Of a DNA stretch of 64,000 nucleotides, positions 18,354 to 26,757 are shown one piece after another (the stretch's first letter is position 1; each line of letters opens with the position of its first letter). The position numbers were made by a program, and so were the translations under genes. The stretch is from NCBI RefSeq assembly GCF_014646655.1, contig NZ_BMNR01000001.1:1-64000 (forward strand). Reading direction: 5' to 3'. The notes under the pieces are model-generated. The model ran no database searches and was not told where the DNA came from. It saw only the letters and a list, made by a program, of their open reading frames with translations. This DNA is from Yeosuana aromativorans (lineage in GTDB: Bacteria > Bacteroidota > Bacteroidia > Flavobacteriales > Flavobacteriaceae).

Positions 18354-19454
18354 TTATTTCACTACCAACTCTTGCCCAATGCTGATGGTTGAATCATTTA
18401 AACCATTAAGCAGTTGTAAAGCTTGAACCGATATATTGTATTTTTTTGATATGGAATATAAGGTGTCGCCTTGTTCGACGGTGTATGTTATACGTTCAGA
18501 TTCAGATTGGGATTTAACTTTTAATTGTTGACCAAGTTTTATTGCTGTATCTGTTAAACCATTCATGTCTTGCAATTGTTCAACCGTGAGATTATATTTT
18601 TTAGCAATAGCGTAAAGTGTTTCACCTTGCTGAACAGTATATGTGCTGCTATCTGTTGCAATCTTGGATTGAGTCTTGTCGCTCGGCCTTGATATAATAT
18701 CCGTTGAATCCTTTTTGTCTTCAATTACATTTTCTTCTGAAGTCGAATCATTTTCATTACTCTTCGTTGTAGCAATTTCAGTTAACGATGGATCAACGTA
18801 TTTGTTTTTTCGTTTTCCGGTTTGATTAAGAACTTCATCATCCAGATTGTATAGTTTATAGCGTTCAATTAAAGCAATCAGTTTATCGGGGTATTTTCTG
18901 TCGGTGGCATACCCAGCGGCTTTTAATCCTTTTGCCCATCGCTTATAATCATCTTTATCCAAATCAAATAGCTCGGCATAACGTTTGCGTGTTGTTAAAA
19001 ACAACGAATGGTCTCTGTACGAATATTTGGCGTCCTTGTATTTCCTAAAACATTCTTGGGCCTTATCATCATCATGATATACTCTGGCCCCCGTCCAATC
19101 ATGGCATTTTATACCAAAATGGTTATTGGCCTCTACAGAAAGACGCCCTCTACCTGAATTAGATTCCAAAATACCTTGCGCTAACGTGATACTGGCAGGA
19201 ATACCATATAACCGCATTTCTTCTTGCGCTATGGCACTGTACATGTTAAGATACTGCTCGGTTGATGTTATTTTAACAGGCTCTATTGAACTGGGTTCAA
19301 CACTGGTTATCACGCCCGTGTCTTTTGGTGTTTCACTAATGACAACATGCTCTGTTTTAGCTTTTGAATGCCGTTTTCTAGCTGCTGCCCTTTTAGAGCC
19401 ACAACTGTAAATCAAACTTCCTAAAAGCAACAGCAACACTATTTTTTTAAACAT
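18354..19454 (-). CDS. GH73 glucosaminidase lipoprotein with two LysM domains
   Basis: This is a peptidoglycan hydrolase of about 366 residues. A lipoprotein signal (lipobox IYSC, residues about 15-18) is followed by a Lys/Arg-rich linker. A FlgJ-like glucosaminidase domain covers about 65-205 (GIPASITLAQGILES with the catalytic Glu, and NNHFGIKC). Two LysM repeats at about 270-315 and 323-366 (YTVQQGETLYAIAKKYN, YTVEQGDTLYSISKKYN) bind glycan chains. The ATG at 19454 is chosen because the upstream in-frame start is TTG. It begins one base after the stop codon of the upstream gene, a sign of translational coupling. Confidence 0.9.
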   Translation of the reverse strand: MFKKIVLLLLLGSLIYSCGSKRAAARKRHSKAKTEHVVISETPKDTGVITSVEPSSIEPVKITSTEQYLNMYSAIAQEEMRLYGIPASITLAQGILESNSGRGRLSVEANNHFGIKCHDWTGARVYHDDDKAQECFRKYKDAKYSYRDHSLFLTTRKRYAELFDLDKDDYKRWAKGLKAAGYATDRKYPDKLIALIERYKLYNLDDEVLNQTGKRKNKYVDPSLTEIATTKSNENDSTSEENVIEDKKDSTDIISRPSDKTQSKIATDSSTYTVQQGETLYAIAKKYNLTVEQLQDMNGLTDTAIKLGQQLKVKSQSESERITYTVEQGDTLYSISKKYNISVQALQLLNGLNDSTISIGQELVVK

Positions 19455-19455
19455 A

Positions 19456-20367
19456 CTATTCAATTATTGGCAACTTTTTTTGTTTTAAAAACTTATTCAT
19501 TCCTGTTATGCCCTGCAACCCTCCGGTATGGATAGCTAAAATTTTAGATCCTTTTGAAAAACGCCCTTTTTCTAATAAATCAAAAATCCCAAACATCATT
19601 TTACCTGTATAAACTGGATCCAACTGGATATTATTATCTTTTTTAAATTGATTAATAAAATGAATCAATTCTGCATTCACTTTTGCATATCCACCAAAAT
19701 GGTAATCAGTAATAACAATCCAGTTTTGTTTGCTTACAAATTTACTAATATCTTCTTTTAAAAACGAACCTTTTAAAGCCGGAAAACCCAAAATTTGTTG
19801 ACCAGGTTGTGAACAATTAATAAGGCCAGAAATGGTTCCGCCAGTCCCAACCGCACAGCACACATAATCAAAATCCTTATCACCTTCTGTTAAAATTTCT
19901 TCACATCCTTTAACGGCCAATGCATTGGTACCACCTTCTGGCAAGAGATAAAAATCATCAAACTCCTGTTTTAATTCTGTGACAAATAAATCGCTGTGTT
20001 TACGTCTAAATTCGTCTCTTGACACAAACTTAAACTGCATGCCACAGGCCTCTGCAAATGATAACGTAGGATTCTCTGGAATCTTGTCTTGCAGTTCATC
20101 ACCTCTAATAATCCCAATGGTTTTAAACCCAAACTCCTTGCCTGCAAAAGCAACCGCTGCTATATGATTGGAAAAGGCTCCCCCAAAAGTGAGTAAAGTC
20201 TCAAATCCCAATCTTTTGGCTTCTTCAATATTGTATTTTAATTTTCTGTATTTATTCCCTGAAATAAACGGATGGATGTTATCTTCTCGCTTTAAAAACA
20301 ATTCAACCCCATATTTGTTGGGCAACAAAACCGGTTGATTAATACTGTTATCTAGCTGAAAAATCAT
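19456..20367 (-). CDS. PLP-dependent 1-aminocyclopropane-1-carboxylate deaminase / D-cysteine desulfhydrase family
   Basis: The 303-residue fold-type II PLP enzyme belongs to the family that includes ACC deaminase and D-cysteine desulfhydrase. The PLP lysine lies in SGNKYRKLKYN at about residues 36-46, and the substrate loop FGGAFSNH is near 61-68. A glycine-rich phosphate cradle (GTGGTISG) is present. The sequence alone does not settle which amino acid is used; D-cysteine desulfhydrase activity is common among bacterial members. It is the first gene of a leftward set with the glucosaminidase and hemL. Confidence 0.85.
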   Translation of the reverse strand: MIFQLDNSINQPVLLPNKYGVELFLKREDNIHPFISGNKYRKLKYNIEEAKRLGFETLLTFGGAFSNHIAAVAFAGKEFGFKTIGIIRGDELQDKIPENPTLSFAEACGMQFKFVSRDEFRRKHSDLFVTELKQEFDDFYLLPEGGTNALAVKGCEEILTEGDKDFDYVCCAVGTGGTISGLINCSQPGQQILGFPALKGSFLKEDISKFVSKQNWIVITDYHFGGYAKVNAELIHFINQFKKDNNIQLDPVYTGKMMFGIFDLLEKGRFSKGSKILAIHTGGLQGITGMNKFLKQKKLPIIE

Positions 20368-20474
20368 GGCTACGAAGATACTTTAAAAATCATCAAAATC
20401 CATTTTGGTTGACCACACTTTGAATTGGATATACTAACATAAACTTTAGATTAAGAAGTCCATACAAATTACAT

Positions 20475-20488
20475 TATCTTTGTGAAAC
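20475..20488 (+). promoter_or_regulatory. TAnnTTTG -7 box almost touching a start codon
   Basis: TATCTTTG at 20475-20482 is a perfect -7 consensus and lies only six bases before the ATG at 20489. A transcript starting the usual few bases downstream would have little or no leader. The -33 region has no clear TTG. Confidence 0.5.
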
Positions 20489-20656
20489 ATGAAAAAGATT
20501 GTTCCCATTGAAGAAGGTGATTATTACCTAACACCTGAAGGTTATCGGTGTTTTACAGAGCAATACCATTTAAAACGAGGCTATTGCTGTGAAAGTAATT
20601 GTAGGCATTGTCCGTACGGATTTGACCCTAAAACACTTTCCATTAAAAAAAAGTGA
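20489..20656 (+). CDS. Small Cys-rich DUF5522-family protein
   Basis: This gene encodes 55 residues, with cysteines in RCFTEQYH, GYCCESNCRHCPYGF and no others. That makes five cysteines, with CCESNCRHC as a dense cluster suited to metal binding. The motif HCPYGF and the preceding LTPEGYRCFTEQYH match what I know as the DUF5522 family, often seen as a short free-standing protein in Bacteroidetes. Both ends fit exactly (168 bp). It lies upstream of hutU on the same strand with a 128-bp gap, and has a -7 promoter box just before its start. Its function is unknown. Confidence 0.8.
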   Translation: MKKIVPIEEGDYYLTPEGYRCFTEQYHLKRGYCCESNCRHCPYGFDPKTLSIKKK

Positions 20657-20784
20657 GTTGGATTTGCAATTAATGACATACCGAATAAAAATTGCCATCA
20701 CCCACCATCGGGTTGATATTCGTTATCCGTAGTTGAAATTAATTGAACTAAGATCAATTATCAGTAACTAAAACATTAAATCTA

Positions 20785-22770
20785 ATGACATTTAAAGAAC
20801 AACTTTTACAAGGTATTCCTGACAAATTACCACAGGCGAAGCCTCACGACTCCACTATAAACCACGCCCCAAAACGAAAGGACATTTTAACTTCGGAAGA
20901 AAAAAAATTGGCCCTAAAAAATGCCTTACGTTATTTCGACAAAAAACATCATGCCGACCTAATTATAGAGTTCAAAAACGAATTGGATACCTATGGACGT
21001 ATTTACATGCACCGGTTTCGCCCGGATTATAAAATGTATGCTCGCCCCATAGAGGACTATCCTGCAAAGTGCAAACAAGCTGCAGCCATTATGCTCATGA
21101 TACAGAACAATCTGGATTATGCCGTGGCACAACATCCTCATGAATTGATAACCTATGGTGGCAATGGTGCCGTTTTTCAAAATTGGGCTCAGTACTTATT
21201 GACCATGAAATACTTGGCTGAAATGTCCGATGAGCAGACTTTGGTTATGTATTCTGGTCATCCGCTAGGGTTATTTCCCTCACATAAAGAAGCCCCAAGA
21301 GTCGTGGTTACCAATGGTATGATGATACCCAATTATTCCAAACAAGATGATTGGGAAAAGTTTAATGCACTGGGCGTGACTCAATATGGACAAATGACTG
21401 CGGGAAGTTATATGTATATTGGCCCGCAAGGGATTGTTCACGGAACCACTATCACGGTTTTAAATGCGTTTAGAAAAATCAATAAAACCCCCAAAGGCCA
21501 TGTGTTTGTTACATCTGGTTTAGGTGGTATGTCTGGAGCGCAACCTAAAGCCGGAAACATTGCAGGCTGTATTACTGTCTGCGCTGAAGTGAATCCTAAA
21601 ATCACCAAAATTCGACATGAACAAGGATGGATAGATGAAATTATTACAGATTTAAACGATCTTGTGTTGCGGGTCACCAAGGCCAAGAAAGACAAAGAAA
21701 CGGTCTCTATTGCGTATCTAGGAAATGTGGTAGAAGTATGGGAGTCGTTTGACAACGCCAACATCACCATTGACATTGGTAGCGACCAAACCTCATTGCA
21801 CAATCCGTGGGCAGGTGGTTACTATCCTGTTGGAATGTCTTTTGAAGATGCTAACGAATTGATGGCTAAAAGCCCTGAAACTTTCAAGAAAAAAGTCCAG
21901 GAAAGTTTAAGACACCATGTTGATGCCATTAACAAACACACTGAAAAAGGGACGTATTTTTTTGATTATGGAAATGCCTTTTTGTTGGAAGCATCCCGAG
22001 CAGGTGCTGATATTATGGCAGACAATGGTATTGATTTTAAATACCCTAGTTATGTGCAAGACATCATGGGCCCTATGTGTTTTGACTACGGATTTGGACC
22101 ATTTAGATGGGTTTGCACCTCAGGAAAACCAGAAGATTTAGAAAAAACCGACGCCATTGCATGTCAGGTTTTGGAAACAATGATGAAAGAATCTCCAAAG
22201 GAAATCCAACAGCAAATGGCGGATAACATTCAGTGGATACAAGGTGCGCAAGAAAACAAATTAGTGGTAGGCTCACAAGCTCGAATATTATACGCAGATG
22301 CCGAAGGCCGTATGAACATTGCCAAAGCATTTAATGATGCCATCAAAAAAGGAGACATTGGATATATTGTACTTGGGCGTGACCATCATGATGTATCTGG
22401 AACAGACTCGCCTTTTAGGGAAACCAGCAATATTTATGATGGCTCCAAATTCACAGCCGATATGGCCATTCAAAATGTGATTGGAGACAGTTTTAGAGGG
22501 GCTACTTGGGTGAGCATCCATAATGGTGGCGGTGTTGGTTGGGGAGAAGTTATTAATGGCGGATTTGGTATGGTTCTTGATGGTAGTATAGAGGCCGAAA
22601 GACGTTTAAAATCGATGCTATTTTGGGATGTCAACAACGGAATAGCAAGACGCAGTTGGGCCAGAAATGATGGTGCTGTTTTTGCTATAAAACGCACCAT
22701 GGCTATGGAACCTAACTTAAACGTAACCTTACCAAATATAGTTGACGAGAATTTATTAAATTCGTTATAA
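20785..22770 (+). CDS. hutU: Urocanate hydratase
   Basis: The enzyme hydrates urocanate to imidazolonepropionate in histidine degradation, using tightly bound NAD+. The 661-residue protein shows the urocanase signatures SGLGGMSGAQPKAGNIAGC, an NAD-binding region near residues 240-270 and GRDHHDVSGTDSPFRET. At 661 residues it is longer than the Pseudomonas type (about 555), as in the Bacteroidetes/eukaryotic-like branch. The other hut genes (hutH, hutI, hutG) are not in the window, so the pathway is split here. A DUF4136 lipoprotein gene follows by 18 bp. Confidence 0.95.
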   Translation: MTFKEQLLQGIPDKLPQAKPHDSTINHAPKRKDILTSEEKKLALKNALRYFDKKHHADLIIEFKNELDTYGRIYMHRFRPDYKMYARPIEDYPAKCKQAAAIMLMIQNNLDYAVAQHPHELITYGGNGAVFQNWAQYLLTMKYLAEMSDEQTLVMYSGHPLGLFPSHKEAPRVVVTNGMMIPNYSKQDDWEKFNALGVTQYGQMTAGSYMYIGPQGIVHGTTITVLNAFRKINKTPKGHVFVTSGLGGMSGAQPKAGNIAGCITVCAEVNPKITKIRHEQGWIDEIITDLNDLVLRVTKAKKDKETVSIAYLGNVVEVWESFDNANITIDIGSDQTSLHNPWAGGYYPVGMSFEDANELMAKSPETFKKKVQESLRHHVDAINKHTEKGTYFFDYGNAFLLEASRAGADIMADNGIDFKYPSYVQDIMGPMCFDYGFGPFRWVCTSGKPEDLEKTDAIACQVLETMMKESPKEIQQQMADNIQWIQGAQENKLVVGSQARILYADAEGRMNIAKAFNDAIKKGDIGYIVLGRDHHDVSGTDSPFRETSNIYDGSKFTADMAIQNVIGDSFRGATWVSIHNGGGVGWGEVINGGFGMVLDGSIEAERRLKSMLFWDVNNGIARRSWARNDGAVFAIKRTMAMEPNLNVTLPNIVDENLLNSL

Positions 22771-22788
22771 CCATTAAAAAAAAAGAAA

Positions 22789-23337
22789 ATGAAAAGAATC
22801 TTAAAAACCTTACCACTCCTAGGGTTACTATTTGTGGTAACATCATGTACTTCAGTAAGGGTCGCAACCGATTATGACAGGAAAGCCAACTTTAATGATT
22901 ACAAAACCTTTGCATTTTTTAAAACAGGTATTGACAAAGCAGAAATAAGTGATTTAGACAAACGTAGAATCCTGCGGGCAATAGAAACAGAATTATTGGC
23001 TAAAGGTTTTACAAAATCTGAAAACCCAGATTTATTGATAAGTTTATTCACAAAATCAAACCAACGCGTGGACGTTTACAACAACTACTGGGGTTATGGC
23101 GGCTGGGGCTGGGGTGGTTATGGACCTGGCTGGGGCTGGGGTTGGAATCAACCTAATGTGTCCACATCTACCGAAGGCACTTTATATATTGACCTGATTG
23201 ACGCTAAGAAAAAAGAATTGGTTTGGCAAGGTATGGGAACCGGCTATTTATCGCGCAATATGGACAAAAAAGAAGAGCGCATCAAGGAATTTGTGTCTGA
23301 AATCATGAAACAGTATCCACCAGGAATGGCAAAATAA
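22789..23337 (+). CDS. DUF4136 lipoprotein
   Basis: The 182-residue product has a lipoprotein signal (MKRILKTLPLLGLLFVVTSC, lipobox VTSC) and the DUF4136 pattern. It begins VATDYDRKANFNDYKTFAFF and ends TLYIDLIDAKKKELVWQGMGTG. A Gly/Trp-rich insert of about 25 residues (WGYGGWGWGGYGPGWGWGW) sits in the middle, which is usual in this family. It probably sits in the envelope; its function is unknown. It follows hutU by 18 bp and is ended by a strong terminator. Confidence 0.85.
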   Translation: MKRILKTLPLLGLLFVVTSCTSVRVATDYDRKANFNDYKTFAFFKTGIDKAEISDLDKRRILRAIETELLAKGFTKSENPDLLISLFTKSNQRVDVYNNYWGYGGWGWGGYGPGWGWGWNQPNVSTSTEGTLYIDLIDAKKKELVWQGMGTGYLSRNMDKKEERIKEFVSEIMKQYPPGMAK

Positions 23338-23344
23338 TAACAAT

Positions 23345-23375
23345 AAAAAAGCAACTTTTTAAGTTGCTTTTTTAT
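23345..23375 (+). terminator. Terminator after DUF4136 gene
   Basis: A 13-bp stem (23345-23357 with 23361-23373, core GCAACTT/AAGTTGC) with a TTT loop is followed by T-rich sequence. Confidence 0.9.
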
Positions 23376-23445
23376 TTCCTATTAACATAAATTCGATTTA
23401 TTAAATATTGAATATCAAATGACTACATATTATATTAACGAATTT

Positions 23446-23535
23446 TGTCATTTCGAACGAAGAATGAGGAGAAATCCCATCCTGCTGAGAAGCCTCGTCA
23501 CTCATGCTTCACTCTGTCGACATAACAAATGTTAT
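23446..23535. repeat. Dispersed-type intergenic repeat
   Basis: The segment starts GTCATTTCGAACGAAG and continues through GAGGAGAAATC, a pattern I recall as a common dispersed element of flavobacterial genomes. A small hairpin (ATAAC/GTTAT) lies at its right end. It is in the gap between the DUF4136 terminator and the end of the E1 gene. Membership of a family is inference from memory. Confidence 0.55.
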
Positions 23536-23603
23536 ATATCAGTATTTTACAAGAACTCGTTTTGATTGAAATTTATATCGAACACGTTATAGAGCAAGCC
23601 AAA

Positions 23604-25667
23604 TTAATACTCTAAAAGTTGGATGATTTTTGCTTTCACTTTTTCAGTTGATGGTATCATGGTTTCTTCCAAGGTACTGTTCAATGGGATGGCAGGCATG
23701 TTTTCGCTGCCAATTGTCATAACGGGTGCATCCAAATATTGAAAACAGGCTTCCTGTATTTTTCCTGCCAAAGCCAAAGCAAAGCTATTATTAGACGGTT
23801 CCTCAGTCACCACCAAGCACTTGCCCGTTTTCTTCACTGATTTCATAATCGTGTCTTCATCCAAAGGAAATAAAGTCCGCAAATCAATGATTTCAACTTG
23901 ATCACGCATAGTCATGGTGGCGTTGTAAGCCCAATGCACACCCATGCCATAAGTAACAACTGTAGCAGTTTCTATGGTTTCTTGCTTCCAAATTTCCTGC
24001 AACAACCAAGCTTTCCCCAAAGGTAATATGTAATCCTCAGCTGGCTCAACAGATGTAGCACCTTTGGTTCCTTTAACCTTACTCCAATACAAACCCTTGT
24101 GCTCAAATATCACCACGGGATTCGGATCATAATAGGCAGCTTTCATCAATCCTTTTAAATCGGCTCCATTACTCGGGTATGCTATTTTGATGCCTCTAAT
24201 GTTGGTCACCACACTTTCTACTGAAGATGAATGATACGGCCCGCCACTTCCATAAGCCCCAATAGGAACCCGCAACACCATACTGACTGGCCATTTCCCG
24301 TTGGACAAGTAACAGCTTCTGCTTACTTCGGTAAACAACTGGTTTAATCCAGGCCAGATATAATCTGCAAACTGAACCTCAACAATGGGTTTTAATCCAA
24401 CGGCACTCATACCAACCGTTGAACCTATAATAAACGCTTCTTGAATGGGTGTATTAAACACCCGCTCATCACCAAATTTTTGGGCTAAGGTTGCCGCTTC
24501 CCTAAACACGCCACCCAATCGCCCACCAACATCTTGTCCATATAACAAACATTCCTTATGCTTTGTCATTAATTCTTCAACAGCAAACAATGCACAATCA
24601 ACCATCACGACTTTTTCAGTGCCTTTGGGAGTACGTTCACCAACTTCTTCGGTTATGGGTGTTGGAGCAAAATCATAGGTAAATAGGTCTTCTGGTTTTG
24701 GATCCTCAGCAAGTATGGCTTTTTCAAAATCTTGTTTAACTTGTGATTTAGCCTCGTCTTCAATATCATTAATAGCTTCAGCAGTAAATCCATGTTCCAA
24801 TAATTGTTGTTTTAAAACCGGATACGGATCTTTTGATTTTGCTTCGTCTAAATCATCACGATACCATTCCATTCGAACACCAGACGTATGATGGTTCAAC
24901 AATGGCACCTTGGCGTGAACCAAAAAAGGTCGGCGCTCTTCCCGGATGGTTTTAATAACCTTTTCCAAAGCTTGATAACTTTCCACGAAATTAGCACCAT
25001 CAATAGTTATGGCTTCTATACCTTTAAATCCTTTAGCATAGTCATAAGCATTTTGAGCTCTGGTTTCTTTTTCATTAGCTGAAATATCCCAACCATTATC
25101 CTGAACCAAATACAAAATGGGCAACTGTTTTAAGGCCGCCATTTGAAACGCTTCAGACACCTCACCTTCTGTAACCGACGCATCTCCTAAACTGCAAACC
25201 GTAATGGGTTTTATTTTTGATTTTTCATGTTCCTTTAGAACAGCATTCTTCAAACCTTGCTTTTCAAGATACTGCATACCCATAGCAGTACCCGTTGCCG
25301 GAATGGCCTGCATACCTGTTGCCGAGGACTGATGTGGTATCTTGGGTTTATCATCATCTTTTAAATTAGGATGACAATAATAAGCTCTTCCCGCAGAAAA
25401 CGGATCGTCTTTTTTTGCCATAAGCTGCAGCATCAAATCATAGGGCTTTAAGCCAAACGCCAATAGCATAGCGTCATCCCGATAATACGGAAAGGCATAA
25501 TCTTGTGGCAATAATTGCATTCCCAAAGCAATTTGTACAGCCTCATGACCTCTTGATGTGGCGTGTACATACTTAGAAACCTGTTTAAAGTTAGTTTCAT
25601 ACGTCTCGGTCATACATTTTGCCGTGCTCAAATAAAAAAATGCTTTATGCAATATATCGTTGTTCAT
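23604..25667 (-). CDS. Branched-chain 2-oxoacid dehydrogenase E1, fused alpha and beta subunits
   Basis: This thiamine-diphosphate enzyme decarboxylates branched-chain 2-oxoacids and passes the acyl group to lipoyl-E2. The 687-residue chain joins an E1-alpha half (about 1-345, with the ThDP motif GDASVTEGE and LVQDNGW) to an E1-beta half (about 350-687, with LYGQDVGGRLGGVF, GAYGSGGPYHSSS and a transketolase C-terminal domain). Separate subunits are usual in other bacteria; the fusion is common in Bacteroidetes. It lies 11 bp after the aminotransferase gene and close to E2, so the three form one unit. E3 is not nearby. Confidence 0.92.
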   Translation of the reverse strand: MNNDILHKAFFYLSTAKCMTETYETNFKQVSKYVHATSRGHEAVQIALGMQLLPQDYAFPYYRDDAMLLAFGLKPYDLMLQLMAKKDDPFSAGRAYYCHPNLKDDDKPKIPHQSSATGMQAIPATGTAMGMQYLEKQGLKNAVLKEHEKSKIKPITVCSLGDASVTEGEVSEAFQMAALKQLPILYLVQDNGWDISANEKETRAQNAYDYAKGFKGIEAITIDGANFVESYQALEKVIKTIREERRPFLVHAKVPLLNHHTSGVRMEWYRDDLDEAKSKDPYPVLKQQLLEHGFTAEAINDIEDEAKSQVKQDFEKAILAEDPKPEDLFTYDFAPTPITEEVGERTPKGTEKVVMVDCALFAVEELMTKHKECLLYGQDVGGRLGGVFREAATLAQKFGDERVFNTPIQEAFIIGSTVGMSAVGLKPIVEVQFADYIWPGLNQLFTEVSRSCYLSNGKWPVSMVLRVPIGAYGSGGPYHSSSVESVVTNIRGIKIAYPSNGADLKGLMKAAYYDPNPVVIFEHKGLYWSKVKGTKGATSVEPAEDYILPLGKAWLLQEIWKQETIETATVVTYGMGVHWAYNATMTMRDQVEIIDLRTLFPLDEDTIMKSVKKTGKCLVVTEEPSNNSFALALAGKIQEACFQYLDAPVMTIGSENMPAIPLNSTLEETMIPSTEKVKAKIIQLLEY

Positions 25668-25678
25668 GCTATTAGTTT

Positions 25679-26731
25679 TTAAACGCTAACTATCCAGCCA
25701 TATTTATCTTCAATGGTAGCAGCACGTAATCCAACAATGGTTTCCATGACCATTTTTCCAACAGGATTATCTTTTGAAACGTGAATGGTTTGGTTTCTAT
25801 ACCCAATTTCTTCAATCATGGCCACACCTACTGCTGTACCACAACCAAATGCTTCCTGCAATGTTCCGTTGTTTGAAGCTTCTATGATTTCATCCATGGA
25901 AACCAATCGTTCCGTTACTTTGTAACCTTTATCCCGTAATAATTCAATGGTACTCAAACGGCTTATCCCATTTAAAATAGCACCATCTAAACTCGGTGTA
26001 ATAAATTCATCATTAATCCTAAAAAAAACATTCATGGTACCAGCCTCTTGAATGTATTTAAACTCATGGGCATCCAGCCACAGCACTTGGTCATAACCTT
26101 TTGATTTTGCTATTTCGGTTGGAAGAATGGCAGCAGCATAATTACCGGCCGCTTTGGCCTCTCCAGTCCCACCTTTAACAGCACGTACATATTCTGTTTC
26201 GGCATATAATTTTATTCTCTTGTTGTAAATTGGTCCAGATGGGGAAGCTATTATTATGAATTTGTAATGAGTAGCAGCCCGCATACCAATAAAGGGTTCA
26301 TCGGCATACATAAACGGACGCAAATACAAGGCACTGCTTTTTTGTGTAGGTATCCAACTTCTATCTATATCAACCAATTTTTTTAATCCTTCAACAAACA
26401 ACTCTTCAGGAAACCTTGGCATTCCCAGTCTATCTGCGCTAAAATTTAGGCGATGGGCATTTTTTTCTGGGCGAAACAGCATGGCATTCCCATTGATATC
26501 CAAGGTTGCTTTCATGCCTTCAAAAATGGCTTGTCCGTAATGCAATGCCATAGTTGCAGGATGCATGGAAATTTGTTTTAACGGTTCAATCCTTGGATTG
26601 TTCCATTGGCCATTAGCATACTCACAAACAAACATATGGTCTGTAAAAGCTCTTCCCAATGGGATATTATCAAAATCAAATTCACTTACTTTAGACTTTT
26701 CAACCTTTGTTATTTTAATATCGTAACTCAT
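25679..26731 (-). CDS. ilvE: Branched-chain amino acid aminotransferase
   Basis: The fold-type IV PLP enzyme transfers the amino group of Leu, Ile or Val to 2-oxoglutarate, making the substrates of the neighbouring E1. The 350-residue length fits the long bacterial/eukaryotic BCAT group. Family motifs include HYGQAIFEGMKA near residues 59-70, the PLP lysine in QVLWLDAHEFKYIQEAGTMN and GCGTAVGV. It sits between E2 and E1, which argues for a catabolic role here rather than synthesis. The start ATG follows E2 by 26 bp. Confidence 0.93.
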   Translation of the reverse strand: MSYDIKITKVEKSKVSEFDFDNIPLGRAFTDHMFVCEYANGQWNNPRIEPLKQISMHPATMALHYGQAIFEGMKATLDINGNAMLFRPEKNAHRLNFSADRLGMPRFPEELFVEGLKKLVDIDRSWIPTQKSSALYLRPFMYADEPFIGMRAATHYKFIIIASPSGPIYNKRIKLYAETEYVRAVKGGTGEAKAAGNYAAAILPTEIAKSKGYDQVLWLDAHEFKYIQEAGTMNVFFRINDEFITPSLDGAILNGISRLSTIELLRDKGYKVTERLVSMDEIIEASNNGTLQEAFGCGTAVGVAMIEEIGYRNQTIHVSKDNPVGKMVMETIVGLRAATIEDKYGWIVSV

Positions 26732-26757
26732 TTTTATTGGCTTTAAAAAATTGTAAT

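Noticed and set aside
21438-21803. 121-codon open frame opposite hutU
   Set aside because: It lies inside the urocanase core on the other strand and shows no motif or start context.
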